The position numbers and the translations under genes are program-made. Below the pieces are notes generated by a model. It saw only the letters and a program-made list of their open reading frames with translations. It had not been told where the DNA came from and made no database searches. Positions 1-9,212 of a DNA stretch of 64,000 bases are shown here, piece by piece; the stretch's first letter is position 1; every line of letters starts with the position of its first letter. The DNA is from RGIG4608 sp964413365 (lineage in GTDB: Bacteria > Bacillota > Clostridia > Oscillospirales > CAG-272): assembly GCA_964413365.1 (NCBI GenBank), contig CAYPRM010000003.1, positions 1 to 64,000 on the forward strand, given 5' to 3'.

Positions 1-1149
1 GAGCTTGAAAAAGGAAATATAGTAATGCTCGATCAGGAGATGGACGAGAAATACATTGAGCAGGTCATGGGACAGCTTGTAAATCCCGATGCTATAAGAT
101 CGGTATCCGATGAGCTTCGCATAGTGTATTCTCCTCTTCACGGAACAGGCTACCGTATCATTCCCGACGTTCTTGAGCGTTGCGGAGTTGAGCATCTCTA
201 TGTCGTTCCCGAGCAGATGGTCGTTGACGGCAATTTTCCGACGGTCAAAAAGCCCAATCCCGAATATCCTGAGGTATTTGGACTCGGTATTGAGATCGCT
301 CGCGAGGTGGGAAGCACGCTTGTTATTGCTACAGACCCCGATGCTGACCGTGTCGGAGTTGTTACAAAGAACAGCGACGGCGAATTCGTTACGATAACGG
401 GCAATCAAATGGGCGCGCTCCTGCTCGATTACATCATCACCGCATACGAGGAGACGGGTTCAATGCCGCCACATCCCTATGCAGTAAAGACGATCGTTTC
501 GACCGAGCTTGCGGCAAAGATATGCGAGTCCCATGGTGTTAAGCTTCATAACGTTCTCACAGGCTTCAAGTTCATAGGCGAGGTCATCAAGAATTACGAG
601 CAATCAGGCTCAGATGCCACATATATATTCGGCTTTGAGGAAAGCTACGGCTATCTCAAGGGCACATACGCAAGGGATAAAGACGCCGTGGTCGCTACGA
701 TGCTCATCTGCGAAATGACGGCATTCTACCATGCAAAGGGTATGACTCTCTTTGACGCATTGAACGGTCTCTACGAGAGATACGGCTACTACCTTGAGGC
801 AAACCAAGAGGTATATATGGACGGTGTGGACGGCAAGGAAAGAATGAGCCGCCTTATGGATATGCTCAGAAACAATGCTCCCTCCGAGATAGCAGGCTTT
901 AAGACTGTACAGCTCGGAGACTATCTCAAGGGCACGATCACCGACCTCACCGCGGGCTCCTCTACCCAGACAGGACTTCCCTCCTCGAACGTTCTCTCAT
1001 TTAAGCTCGAGTGCGGCGATGTCATTATCACACGCCCCTCGGGAACTGAGCCGAAGATAAAGTTCTACTATCTTCTCTCGGGCACGAACAAGAGCGAGAT
1101 GGAAGAAAAGCTTGCAAAATACAAAAATTCAATAAGTAAATATTTATAA
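1..1149 (+). CDS. Phospho-sugar mutase (phosphoglucomutase/phosphomannomutase family), 5' truncated by window edge
   Basis: The reading frame is open from base 1, so the N-terminus, including the phosphoserine loop of this family, lies outside the window; about 382 residues remain of an expected 560-580. Three diagnostic alpha-D-phosphohexomutase motifs are visible: the metal-binding loop TDPDADRVGV, the sugar-binding loop GFEESYGYL, and the phosphate-binding loop RPSGTEPKIKFYYL near the C-terminus. The enzyme interconverts hexose 1-phosphates and 6-phosphates in the cytoplasm. Whether glucose or mannose is preferred cannot be read from the sequence. The internal ATG at 25 is not a convincing start because coding continues upstream of it. 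A strong bidirectional hairpin follows the stop. Confidence 0.93.
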   Translation, partial: ELEKGNIVMLDQEMDEKYIEQVMGQLVNPDAIRSVSDELRIVYSPLHGTGYRIIPDVLERCGVEHLYVVPEQMVVDGNFPTVKKPNPEYPEVFGLGIEIAREVGSTLVIATDPDADRVGVVTKNSDGEFVTITGNQMGALLLDYIITAYEETGSMPPHPYAVKTIVSTELAAKICESHGVKLHNVLTGFKFIGEVIKNYEQSGSDATYIFGFEESYGYLKGTYARDKDAVVATMLICEMTAFYHAKGMTLFDALNGLYERYGYYLEANQEVYMDGVDGKERMSRLMDMLRNNAPSEIAGFKTVQLGDYLKGTITDLTAGSSTQTGLPSSNVLSFKLECGDVIITRPSGTEPKIKFYYLLSGTNKSEMEEKLAKYKNSISKYL

Positions 1150-1153
1150 TCAC

Positions 1154-1189
1154 AAAAATTCTCCGCAGATATGTCTGCGGAGAATTTTT
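1154..1189. terminator. Bidirectional rho-independent terminator
   Basis: A perfect 16-bp stem (AAAAATTCTCCGCAGA with its complement) and a 4-nt loop, with an A-tract on one side and a T-tract on the other. It sits between the converging mutase and dpaB genes and runs into the dpaB stop codon, so it can end transcription in both directions. Confidence 0.92.
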
Positions 1190-1748
1190 ATATGAATAAT
1201 TTGGGGATCTGCCTTCCTGTCAGAGCATGCTCGAGCGTCTTATCGACCATATCAAAGCTTGCAACAAGAGAGTGGGGCTTATTTATTGGATCGTCCTGCT
1301 CCATGGGTACAAAATAGATATTCTTGCGCGAAAGGAGCGTAGCGATATTTTTAAGATTTGCACTGAGGGCATCGTTGCTCGCAAGTGCTATAACAAGAGG
1401 GCTGTCATTTCGCAGATGTGCCTTTGCCGCCATGCAGACGGTAGTGTCGGTTATCGCACAGGCGAGCTTTGCGAGCGTATTTCCCGTGCAGGGGCATATC
1501 AGCATAGCATCGAGCTTGATCCTCGGTCCGAGGGGTTCTGCGTCCGCGATGGTATGGACTATTTCCCTGCCCGTTATATCCGATATTCTCTCCCTTATGT
1601 CAAAAGCTCTGCCAAAACGAGTGTCCATAGTGTAGGCATTTTCGCTCATTATCGGCAAAATATCATAGCCAAGGTCTACGAGCCTCTCCATAACCTCAAG
1701 AGACCTTGAAATTGTACAAAAAGATCCTGTAATAGCAAATCCGAGCAC
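1188..1748 (-). CDS. dpaB: Dipicolinate synthase subunit B (SpoVFB)
   Basis: A 186-residue flavoprotein-like subunit of dipicolinate synthase, which makes the spore-core chelator dipicolinic acid from a lysine-pathway intermediate in the mother cell. Recognised from the N-terminus MLGFAITGSFCTISR, the central LDAMLICPCTGNTLAKLA segment and the LASNDALSAN motif typical of the SpoVFB/flavoprotein family. Length is close to the Bacillus protein (about 200). It lies 3 nt downstream of dpaA in the same direction, the usual operon order. Its presence implies endospore formation. Confidence 0.93.
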   Translation of the reverse strand: MLGFAITGSFCTISRSLEVMERLVDLGYDILPIMSENAYTMDTRFGRAFDIRERISDITGREIVHTIADAEPLGPRIKLDAMLICPCTGNTLAKLACAITDTTVCMAAKAHLRNDSPLVIALASNDALSANLKNIATLLSRKNIYFVPMEQDDPINKPHSLVASFDMVDKTLEHALTGRQIPKLFI

Positions 1749-1751
1749 GTC

Positions 1752-2594
1752 CTAATCCTCCCTTGATAGCATACTTGATACGGTTTGTGCCAAAATCTCC
1801 CCCGCACTTCTCGGAGCATATCTTCCGGGTATTCCAAGCTCGCGGCGGTAGTTCAACGGATATTTTTTCAGCACATCCTCGCCGACGCCGTACGGTGCTG
1901 ACGCGATATCCATTATGAGCGTCCTCGGCGAAATGGCGGATGCGACACTATCCGTTATTATATTATACGGGACGGTATTGAAGATTATATCCTGTTTCCC
2001 GAGATGTGAAAAATATTTCTCCCCACCGATCCCTGACGCCTCCATGCCGAGCATCCTGCTCCACGATATATCCGCATCCCTGCGTGCAAAGACCGAGACA
2101 CGAGCACCCGTGGAGCGAAGGAGATACGCGAGCATCTTCCCTATCCTGCCAAATCCGAGTATTCCAATCCTCGCACCCCAAAAGGATGAGTCGAGGCTCT
2201 GCTTAGCATAATATATCGCACCCTCCGCGGACAGCAGTGCATTCTGTATCTGAAAGGTCTCAATGTCATAATAATCTTCGTATCTCTTGCCGAGTGCATC
2301 AAGCTCCGACCTGAGGGCTTGAGGAAGCTTTCCGCCGAGCAGGAGGCACTCCGCTCCCGCAGACTCCGCTATATCGCGTATTTTTATCTTCTGATCAAAG
2401 GAAGGCATATTTATATGCATGTCGTCATTCGTGCACGGCAGAGGCAGTACTATTGCCGCAGCATCACGAACACGCGCACGCATATTCTCATCAAGCGTAA
2501 AGCACGTAAATGCCCGAGCATCACAGCCACATTCAACGAGATATTCACAGGCATATTCCTGCCTTACATCTCCACCTAAAAGAAGTACGGACAT
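1752..2594 (-). CDS. dpaA: Dipicolinate synthase subunit A (SpoVFA)
   Basis: A 280-residue oxidoreductase subunit of dipicolinate synthase. It has an N-terminal dipicolinate synthase domain (MSVLLLGGDVRQEYAC) and a Rossmann NAD(P)-binding segment, GARIGILGFGRIGKML, around residue 140. Start chosen from AAGGAGGTGAAATATG, an excellent ribosome binding site. It is followed immediately by dpaB. In Bacillus this pair is sigma-K dependent; I could not pick out a convincing sigma-K promoter in the 60-bp upstream region, which contains only an AT-rich palindrome (AGTAATATAATATTACT). Confidence 0.93.
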   Translation of the reverse strand: MSVLLLGGDVRQEYACEYLVECGCDARAFTCFTLDENMRARVRDAAAIVLPLPCTNDDMHINMPSFDQKIKIRDIAESAGAECLLLGGKLPQALRSELDALGKRYEDYYDIETFQIQNALLSAEGAIYYAKQSLDSSFWGARIGILGFGRIGKMLAYLLRSTGARVSVFARRDADISWSRMLGMEASGIGGEKYFSHLGKQDIIFNTVPYNIITDSVASAISPRTLIMDIASAPYGVGEDVLKKYPLNYRRELGIPGRYAPRSAGEILAQTVSSMLSRED

Positions 2595-2654
2595 ATTTCA
2601 CCTCCTTGCTTTTTACAGTAATATTATATTACTCTCATTCAATTACTGTTACAC

Positions 2655-2685
2655 AAAAAAAGACCGCCCGAGGCGGTCTTTTTTT
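2655..2685. terminator. Rho-independent terminator after the cytidylate-kinase-like gene
   Basis: Stem AAAAAAAGACCGCC paired with its complement around a CGA loop, ending in a seven-T run. It lies downstream of the 2700-3302 gene on the minus strand and just upstream of the dpaA promoter region, insulating the two. Confidence 0.9.
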
Positions 2686-2699
2686 GTATGTATGATAAA

Positions 2700-3302
2700 T
2701 CAGAATATCTTCGATATGACTGCCGCCATATCCTTGATATTTACGTCGGTGGTATTTATGCAGAGGTCGTAATTTGATTTATCCCCCCACTTATTCCCCG
2801 TATAGAAATCGTAATATCTCGCGCGGTTCTTATCTATGGAGATTATCTGCTTTCTTATCTCCTTCTCGGTAAGGTGCTTTTGCGAATCGGTATTACGGGA
2901 TATGCAACGCTTTACGCGGCTGTCCATATCCGCATAGACAAATATTCTATATGGCTTAAGATCCTGAAGAATAAAGTCCGCACAGCGACCAACGATAACA
3001 CAGCTTGACTTCTGTGCGAGGGAGCGAATTATCTCACTTTGGGCAAGGTATATGGACTGCTCCTGATGAAAATAGAAATTGTCCGTTATGAGCATGGTCT
3101 GACCTACGGTTATCGGATACAGGTGATGGGGCTTGCCCTCGAGAATCTCCTGCACATACTCCTGCGACATAGAGGTCTTTTCTGCTATCGCGGCGATGAT
3201 CTCCTTATCGTAATACTCGATATGAAGCTCCTCAGCAAGTCGCCTTCCAAGCTCTCTGCCACCGCTTCCAAATTCTCTGCCAATCGTTATTATTTTGTTC
3301 AT
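2700..3302 (-). CDS. Cytidylate kinase-like family protein
   Basis: A 200-residue P-loop nucleoside-monophosphate-kinase-like protein. The N-terminus ITIGREFGSGGRELGRRLAEEL is the hallmark of the cytidylate kinase-like family, with GSGGRELG as a variant phosphate-binding loop; RCADFIL and an arginine-rich C-terminal lid (ARYYDFYTGNKWG) follow. These proteins are common in Clostridia in addition to true Cmk, and their substrate is not established. It has its own sigma-A promoter and its own terminator, so it appears monocistronic. Start supported by GGAGATGAAAATATG. Confidence 0.88.
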   Translation of the reverse strand: MNKIITIGREFGSGGRELGRRLAEELHIEYYDKEIIAAIAEKTSMSQEYVQEILEGKPHHLYPITVGQTMLITDNFYFHQEQSIYLAQSEIIRSLAQKSSCVIVGRCADFILQDLKPYRIFVYADMDSRVKRCISRNTDSQKHLTEKEIRKQIISIDKNRARYYDFYTGNKWGDKSNYDLCINTTDVNIKDMAAVISKIF

Positions 3303-3335
3303 ATTTTCATCTCCGATCTTTAGAATTGCAATAAT

Positions 3336-3364
3336 ATTATATCACCTTTTTTTGGATTTGTCAA
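3336..3364 (-). promoter_or_regulatory. Sigma-A promoter for the cytidylate-kinase-like gene
   Basis: On the minus strand TTGACA (3359-3364) and TATAAT (3336-3341) are separated by 17 bp, a perfect consensus promoter 34 bp ahead of the start codon. Confidence 0.9.
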
Positions 3365-3429
3365 TAAAAACGATCACTTGCGAATAATATTATTTTGATC
3401 TTAAGTAATAAAAATGAGGTGATTTTACG

Positions 3430-3978
3430 ATGCAAAATAAAAGAAATATAGGAATATGGGAGCTATGGGGCTTTGCAGTTGTATCCCTCTGCGGAACACT
3501 ATTGCATTTTTGGTATGACCTTTCGGGATCTATGCTCGTTGCGGCGTTTTCGGGCGTGAACGAGTCCACGTGGGAGCACATGAAGCTTCTTTTCTGGCCG
3601 ATGCTCGCCTTTGCGATCGTTCAGAGGCATTTTTTCCGCGAGGTCGATCACTTCTGGTATGCAAAGCTCTGTGGAGCACTGCTCGGTCTTGCCCTGATAC
3701 CGATCATATTCTACACATATAACGGCGTGATAGGCAGATCTCCCGATTGGATAAATATCGCCATATTTTTCATATCTGCCGCCGTTGCCTATGCATACGA
3801 GGCTCGCCTCCTCCGATACGGGAGCACTCGGTGTATCCCCTCACGCATATCCCTCGGCATACTGCTCTGCATCGGCGCACTTTTTGTAATATTTACCTAT
3901 ATCACTCCCAACATCGGTATATTCAGAGATCCGATAAGTGGCGGATACGGCATAGCGGATGCAGTGCAAAAAATTTGA
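3430..3978 (+). CDS. DUF6512-like multi-pass membrane protein
   Basis: A 182-residue protein with about five or six hydrophobic segments (for example WGFAVVSLCGTLLHFWYDL, LLGLALIPIIFYTY and LGILLCIGALFVIFTYI). The conserved motif SGVNESTWEHMKLLFWPML matches what I recall of the DUF6512 family of clostridial inner-membrane proteins; the function is unknown. The ribosome binding site is GAGGTGATTTTACGATG. It lies divergently from the cytidylate-kinase-like gene and ahead of the two-component system, which has its own promoter, so no functional link is implied. Confidence 0.75.
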   Translation: MQNKRNIGIWELWGFAVVSLCGTLLHFWYDLSGSMLVAAFSGVNESTWEHMKLLFWPMLAFAIVQRHFFREVDHFWYAKLCGALLGLALIPIIFYTYNGVIGRSPDWINIAIFFISAAVAYAYEARLLRYGSTRCIPSRISLGILLCIGALFVIFTYITPNIGIFRDPISGGYGIADAVQKI

Positions 3979-3986
3979 CAAAATCC

Positions 3987-4015
3987 TTGAAAACCCACAA
4001 AATGTATGATATAAT
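3987..4015 (+). promoter_or_regulatory. Sigma-A promoter of the LytTR/GHKL operon
   Basis: TTGAAA (3987-3992) and TATAAT (4010-4015) with a 17-bp spacer, 30 bp ahead of the response regulator ATG. Confidence 0.85.
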
Positions 4016-4045
4016 ATCAATATCTACAAAAAGGGGGCGAGGCTG

Positions 4046-4744
4046 ATGAGGTATAAGATCGCGATCTGCGATGATTCCGATACGGACAGACGCTATGTTT
4101 TGAATATGGTCGAGAGCTGGGCTGAGTCTGCCGCGCACAATGTGGATGTGAACACCTTCCCCTCCGCCGAGAGTTTTCTCTTTCACTATGAGGAGGAGAG
4201 CGATTATGACATTCTGCTTCTCGACATCGAAATGGGAGAGATGGACGGCGTAACTATGGCAAAGAGAATTCGACATGCCAACGACACCGTGCAGATCGTT
4301 TTCATCACGGGCTATTCAGACTACATTTCCGAGGGGTACGAGGTTGCGGCTCTCCATTATCTTATGAAACCCGTCAAGGAAGAAAAGCTCCGATCGGTGC
4401 TTGACCGTGCGGCGGAAAAGCTTGCTAAAAACGAGAAGGTATTGAACTTTGAGATCGGTAGCGAGATGGTGCGTGTGCCGATTTATCAGATCCGTTACGC
4501 TGATGTTCTCGGCAACTACGTTACCGTTCACGCTCTCTCTGACGTTACTGCGAAAATGACCTTGGGCGAGCTTGAAAAGCAGCTTGACGAGCGATTTTAT
4601 CGCGTGGGGCGTTCCACGATCGTAAATCTTACGCAGATCAGCCGTGTAACAAAGACAGAGATCAGGCTGAGCGACGGAGCAGTCATTCCCCTCCCACGGG
4701 GAGCGTATGACGGTGTGAACCGTGCGATAATAAATATGAGGTAG
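4046..4744 (+). CDS. LytTR-family response regulator
   Basis: A 232-residue regulator of the AgrA/LytR type. Residues 1-120 are a receiver domain with the acidic pair near residues 9-10, the probable phospho-acceptor D60 in LLLDIEM, and the conserved lysine in LMKPVK. Residues ~135-232 are a LytTR DNA-binding domain (YADVLGNYVTVHAL and FYRVGRSTIVNLTQI). Its partner histidine kinase starts 5 nt downstream, and a paired ABC exporter follows after a terminator-like hairpin. That order suggests control of peptide export or cell-envelope functions, which is inference. Confidence 0.92.
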   Translation: MRYKIAICDDSDTDRRYVLNMVESWAESAAHNVDVNTFPSAESFLFHYEEESDYDILLLDIEMGEMDGVTMAKRIRHANDTVQIVFITGYSDYISEGYEVAALHYLMKPVKEEKLRSVLDRAAEKLAKNEKVLNFEIGSEMVRVPIYQIRYADVLGNYVTVHALSDVTAKMTLGELEKQLDERFYRVGRSTIVNLTQISRVTKTEIRLSDGAVIPLPRGAYDGVNRAIINMR

Positions 4745-4749
4745 CAAAT

Positions 4750-5412
4750 ATGGGATTGTTTTCTAAGAAAATAGACAAGCAGATCGCCTCCTATCAGCAC
4801 GAGCTGATAGAAACGCATTACCGTGAGGTCGATAATATGTACCGTCAGATTCGCGGTTGGCGACACGACTACCGCAATCACATTCAGACGATGAAGGCTT
4901 ATGCGGCTGTCGGCGACCTTGATGCCATTAAGAATTATCTCGACCTGCTCGATAAGGATCTGACCACCGTTGACACTGTTATCAAGACGGGCAATCCTAT
5001 GACGGATGCCATTCTGAACTCCAAAATTTCAATTGCAAGATCAAAGGGTATTGATGTTGTGGCGGATGCGCATATTCCCGTCAAGCTAAAGACCTCGGAG
5101 ATCGACCTGTGCTGTATAATCGGTAATCTCTTTGACAATGCCATTGAGGCGAGTGTCAAGCTACCCGAGGATCAGCGTGTGATCCGTGTGTATATGGATA
5201 TGAAAAATACCCAGCTCTACATTTCCTTCACAAATCTTACTGCCGAGAAGAAAATGAGCAAGGTGGGCAATATATTCCGCACTACAAAGGGCGACGGGCA
5301 CGGCTTTGGGCTTGTTCGCATAGATGCGATCGTGGAAAGGCTCGACGGATACATCAGTCGCAATAGCGAGGACGGGGCGTTCACAACTGAAATATTGCTT
5401 CCGCAGGTGTGA
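4750..5412 (+). CDS. GHKL-domain sensor histidine kinase lacking a membrane sensor
   Basis: A 220-residue AgrC-like kinase reduced to its catalytic core. The dimerisation/phospho-acceptor helix contains H39 in RGWRHDYRNHIQTM. The ATP-binding part has an N-box (NLFDNAIEAS) and a glycine-rich loop (GDGHGFGL). AgrC-type kinases usually carry five to seven N-terminal membrane helices; none is present, and the protein begins MGLFSKKIDKQIASYQHEL, so it must be cytoplasmic or recruited by a partner. It probably phosphorylates the adjacent LytTR regulator. The ATG follows the regulator stop by 5 nt. Confidence 0.88.
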   Translation: MGLFSKKIDKQIASYQHELIETHYREVDNMYRQIRGWRHDYRNHIQTMKAYAAVGDLDAIKNYLDLLDKDLTTVDTVIKTGNPMTDAILNSKISIARSKGIDVVADAHIPVKLKTSEIDLCCIIGNLFDNAIEASVKLPEDQRVIRVYMDMKNTQLYISFTNLTAEKKMSKVGNIFRTTKGDGHGFGLVRIDAIVERLDGYISRNSEDGAFTTEILLPQV

Positions 5413-5445
5413 AAATTTGCAATTCATCACCCCAAAATGACGATT

Positions 5446-5476
5446 CGTCCCCGAAATAACACGGGGACGATTTTTT
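5446..5476 (+). terminator. Terminator between the two-component system and the ABC exporter
   Basis: CGTCCCCG pairs with CGGGGACG across an 8-nt loop, followed by a six-T run. The ABC gene starts only 36 bp later, so read-through may couple the two units. Confidence 0.8.
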
Positions 5477-5511
5477 ATGATATGATATAAACAGAAAGGA
5501 AGGTGGTTTTT

Positions 5512-7344
5512 ATGCGAAGCAAGAAATCTCCAAAATCAAAATACAATATGCTACAAAACTCGGCATATATGATAAGGCTCGCGTGGACCTCGGGCGAGAA
5601 AAAGGTCATAGTGCTCGGCCTGCTCTCGACACTCACAGCGGTCGGGCTTAATCTTATAAATCTGTACGTCTCTCCGACGATACTCGGCGCTGTGGAAAAT
5701 CACGCATCCGTCGGCGAGCTCTTGATAACTGTAGCTGTATTTGTCGGTGCGCTGATGCTCATGTCCGCCGCCTCTGCATACGTGAACACAAACACCTTGT
5801 ACGGCAGGATCAGTGTACGCAGTGAGCTGATCACCCTGCTCAACAAAAAGGCGACTACGACCTCGTATGTCAATGTCCACGATAAGAAATTCAATGATCT
5901 TACCGACAAGGCGCAAAATACTGTCAATTCAAATCTTGCCGCTACGGAGGCCATCTGGACGACGCTTACTAATCTTACGACCAACATTATCGGATTTTTA
6001 ATATACACAGTCATGATGTCGTCCTTAAATCCCCTGCTCCTTGCGGTCGTACTTATCACGACTGTTATATCCTACTTTATAAGCAATCATCTTAACGGAT
6101 GGTTTTACCGTCATCTTGAGGAGGATATTGAGCATGTAAGGCATCTGTTTTACCTTGACAGGCGCACGAGCATGCTTGATATTGCAAAGGACATCCGCAT
6201 CTTCGGTCTGCGTCCGTGGATCGAGGAGCTTTATGCAAAGGGTATGAACGCATATCTTGCGTTCCACAAGAGGGGTGAGACCAACATACTTTGGGCGGGA
6301 ATCGCCGATCTTCTGCTCACCTTCCTGCGAAATGCCATCGCGTATGCATATCTTTTGGGGCTCGTTATCGCAGGCGGAATGGGCGTATCGGAATTTCTAC
6401 TCTATTTCAGCGCGATCGGAGGATTTACCGCTTGGGTATCGGGTATACTTGGCGGATTTAACACTCTGCACATTCAATCCCTCGACATCTCCATCGTCCG
6501 TGAGTGCATAGAATACCCCGAGCCTTTCAAGTTTGATGACGGTGAGCACATTTCGGTAGAGGCAGACAGGTTCTATGAGATAAGACTTGAAAATGTTTCT
6601 TACCGCTATCCGACATCCGATACCGACACGCTCAAAAACGTAAATCTCACGCTCCATCCCGGGGAAAAGTTAGCAGTTGTCGGACTCAACGGTGCAGGCA
6701 AAACAACGCTCATCAAGCTTATCTGCGGATTTATTGATCCCACAGAGGGACGCGTGCTTCTTGACGGAAGGGATATCAGAGATTACAACCGCAGGGATTA
6801 TTATAATATGTTCTCTGCCGTATTCCAGGATTTCTCACTCCTTGCCGGAACGATCGCAACGAACGTGGCGCAGGACAGCGTTGGCATTGATATGGCACGT
6901 GTCAAGGAAAGCGTAGAGAAAGCAGGACTCAGGAAGAAGATCGAAGGCTTGAAGGACGGCTACGAGACATGCCTAAACCGAGAGGTATACGAGGATGCTA
7001 TCCTCCTTTCGGGCGGTGAGACGCAGCGACTCATGCTTGCCCGCGCACTTTACAAAAACGCGCCTTTCATTGTTCTCGACGAGCCAACGGCGGCACTTGA
7101 TCCTATCGCAGAGTCGGAAATGTACCAAAAGTACAATGAAATGACAAGTGGCAAATCCTCAATTTATATCTCCCACCGCCTCGCATCAACACGGTTCTGC
7201 GACCGCATCATTATGATCGCAAATGGCGGAATTGCCGAGGAAGGCACGCACGCAGAGCTTCTCACGCTTGGTGGAATGTATGCGGAGCTATTTGAGATAC
7301 AGAGCAAATACTACAAGGAGAGTGATAATAATGAATCAGTCTAA
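5512..7344 (+). CDS. ABC exporter half-transporter (permease-ATPase fusion), subunit 1
   Basis: About 610 residues: a six-helix exporter-type membrane domain (roughly residues 25-310) followed by a nucleotide-binding domain with Walker A VVGLNGAGKTTLIKL, signature LSGGETQRLMLARAL, Walker B FIVLDEPTAALDP and the SHRLAST histidine switch. All ATPase motifs look intact. Start: an upstream GTG at 5503 is in frame but lies inside the GGAAGGTGG ribosome binding site, so the ATG at 5512 is preferred. It overlaps the next ABC gene by 14 nt, indicating a translationally coupled heterodimer. The substrate is unknown; exporters beside LytTR systems often move peptides. Confidence 0.9.
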   Translation: MRSKKSPKSKYNMLQNSAYMIRLAWTSGEKKVIVLGLLSTLTAVGLNLINLYVSPTILGAVENHASVGELLITVAVFVGALMLMSAASAYVNTNTLYGRISVRSELITLLNKKATTTSYVNVHDKKFNDLTDKAQNTVNSNLAATEAIWTTLTNLTTNIIGFLIYTVMMSSLNPLLLAVVLITTVISYFISNHLNGWFYRHLEEDIEHVRHLFYLDRRTSMLDIAKDIRIFGLRPWIEELYAKGMNAYLAFHKRGETNILWAGIADLLLTFLRNAIAYAYLLGLVIAGGMGVSEFLLYFSAIGGFTAWVSGILGGFNTLHIQSLDISIVRECIEYPEPFKFDDGEHISVEADRFYEIRLENVSYRYPTSDTDTLKNVNLTLHPGEKLAVVGLNGAGKTTLIKLICGFIDPTEGRVLLDGRDIRDYNRRDYYNMFSAVFQDFSLLAGTIATNVAQDSVGIDMARVKESVEKAGLRKKIEGLKDGYETCLNREVYEDAILLSGGETQRLMLARALYKNAPFIVLDEPTAALDPIAESEMYQKYNEMTSGKSSIYISHRLASTRFCDRIIMIANGGIAEEGTHAELLTLGGMYAELFEIQSKYYKESDNNESV

Positions 7345-9205
7345 TGGCAAGATCTCCATAGCAAGAGCTATAAGAGCGAATTCGCGTGCTCTGAGGCTTC
7401 TTTTCAGGCATTACCCTCAGATGGTAGCATCCCACCTTATAAGCGTAGTATGGGGGGCGCTTACCCCCTATGTGGGCATATACTTCTCTGCCCTCATTAT
7501 CGATGAGCTTACAGGTGCTCGGGACGTGGGGCGCATACAGCTGCTCGTCATGCTGACGCTCGTCTCAGCCGCACTCATAGCCCTCGGCACGGCTCTCATA
7601 GAAAGATGGAAAAATACACAGAGCGTCGGCGACTGGATCAAGATCGAACACGTGATATCAGAAAAGATCCTTGACACGGACTATGTAAACCTCGACAGCA
7701 CTCACACCTCGGAGATGCTCTCCACAATACGTCAGAATTTCAATGGCGGCGGTTGGGGACTCGGAAGAACTCTTGAATGTGTAGGATCTCTTCTCTCATC
7801 AATTTTCACCGTTTTCGGCGGTCTTGCGCTCACCGTATCGCTTTTCACAATAACAGTTCCGAGCGACGCAGGCACGCTGACATTTCTGAACAGTCCCCTC
7901 GTATCAATTTCCGTCATAGCGATCATGCTTGCGATCACCTTTATCGCTCCGATGCTAACTAACAAATCGGAGAGCTATTACGCAAAGCACGCCGACGATC
8001 ACAATCTCAGCAACCGTCTGTTCGGCTTTTTTGGTTGGCTCGGATACAAGAAGAATATCGCGATGGACGTCAGAATGTACCGTCAGGACAGGATCTGCGA
8101 CAGAAACAATCGCAACAAGGAGGATACATTTGGCTCAAATGGGCTTTTCGCTCACCTTGCACGCGGTGAGATGGGATTCTTTGCCGCGGCAGGTGCGGCG
8201 GTCTCAACAATCTTCACGGGCGTTGTATATGTTTTTGTGTGTCTTAAGGCGTTGGCAGGTGCGTTCGGTCTTGGCTCTGTAACACAGTACGTTGCCGCAA
8301 TAACCAAGGTGTCCGGCGGAATGTCAAGCCTCGTTTCGGGCATCGGACTAATGTGCAACAACACACCATTCCTTGAGCTGACCTTTGAGTATCTTGATAT
8401 CCCCGACAATATGTATCAAGGCTCGCTCACCGTTGAAAAGCGTAGTGACAGAAGCTATCAAGTCGAGTTCCGCAACGTTTCCTTCAAGTACCCTGGCTGT
8501 GATAGCTATGCGCTCCGCAATGTCAATATGAAATTTGAGATCGGCAAGCGTATGGCAGTCGTCGGTATGAACGGAAGTGGCAAAACGACCTTTATCAAGC
8601 TGCTCTGCCGTCTGTACGACCCCACCGAGGGTGAGATCCTGCTAAACGGTATTGATATTCGCAAGTACAACTACCGTGAATATATGGACATATTCTCCGT
8701 GGTATTTCAGGATTTTCAGCTCCTTCATTTGAAGCTTGGCGAAAATGTGGGAGGAAGCTTGAACTACGACAAGGAGCGTGTTATTGACTGTCTTGAAAAG
8801 GCGGGCTTTGGTACAAGGCTTGCCGAAATGCCGAACGGGATTGACACATATCTCTATGATGAATATGACAAGCACGGAATCAGCCTCTCGGGCGGCGAGG
8901 CGCAGAAGGTTGCGATCGCCCGTGCGCTCTACAAGGATGCTCCGTTCATCGTTCTCGATGAGCCGACCGCCGCGCTCGATCCCATCGCCGAGGCGGACAT
9001 CTACTCGAAATTTGACCGCATCGCCGGTGACAAGACTGCGATATACATCTCCCACCGTCTATCGTCATGCAAATTCTGCGATATGATCGCGGTATTTGAC
9101 GAGGGCTCGGTCATTCAGCTTGGAACGCATGAGGAGCTACTCAAAAACGATAGTGGAAAATACTTCGAGCTCTGGCATGCACAGGCGCAGTATTACACAG
9201 AATAA
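7331..9205 (+). CDS. ABC exporter half-transporter (permease-ATPase fusion), subunit 2
   Basis: 624 residues, with the same architecture as its upstream neighbour: an exporter membrane domain over the first ~370 residues, then an ATPase with Walker A VVGMNGSGKTTFIKL, signature LSGGEAQKVAIARAL, Walker B FIVLDEPTAALDP and SHRLSS. The start at 7331 has AAGGAGAG upstream; the longer in-frame extension lies within the preceding gene and is not believed. Its tight overlap with subunit 1 implies a heterodimeric exporter. A terminator follows at once. No precursor peptide gene was visible nearby. Confidence 0.9.
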   Translation: MNQSNGKISIARAIRANSRALRLLFRHYPQMVASHLISVVWGALTPYVGIYFSALIIDELTGARDVGRIQLLVMLTLVSAALIALGTALIERWKNTQSVGDWIKIEHVISEKILDTDYVNLDSTHTSEMLSTIRQNFNGGGWGLGRTLECVGSLLSSIFTVFGGLALTVSLFTITVPSDAGTLTFLNSPLVSISVIAIMLAITFIAPMLTNKSESYYAKHADDHNLSNRLFGFFGWLGYKKNIAMDVRMYRQDRICDRNNRNKEDTFGSNGLFAHLARGEMGFFAAAGAAVSTIFTGVVYVFVCLKALAGAFGLGSVTQYVAAITKVSGGMSSLVSGIGLMCNNTPFLELTFEYLDIPDNMYQGSLTVEKRSDRSYQVEFRNVSFKYPGCDSYALRNVNMKFEIGKRMAVVGMNGSGKTTFIKLLCRLYDPTEGEILLNGIDIRKYNYREYMDIFSVVFQDFQLLHLKLGENVGGSLNYDKERVIDCLEKAGFGTRLAEMPNGIDTYLYDEYDKHGISLSGGEAQKVAIARALYKDAPFIVLDEPTAALDPIAEADIYSKFDRIAGDKTAIYISHRLSSCKFCDMIAVFDEGSVIQLGTHEELLKNDSGKYFELWHAQAQYYTE

Positions 9206-9212
9206 AAACAAA

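Noticed and set aside
3923..4747. Minus-strand frames opposite the two-component system
   Set aside because: Shadows of the LytTR regulator, which has a complete receiver and DNA-binding domain and its own promoter.
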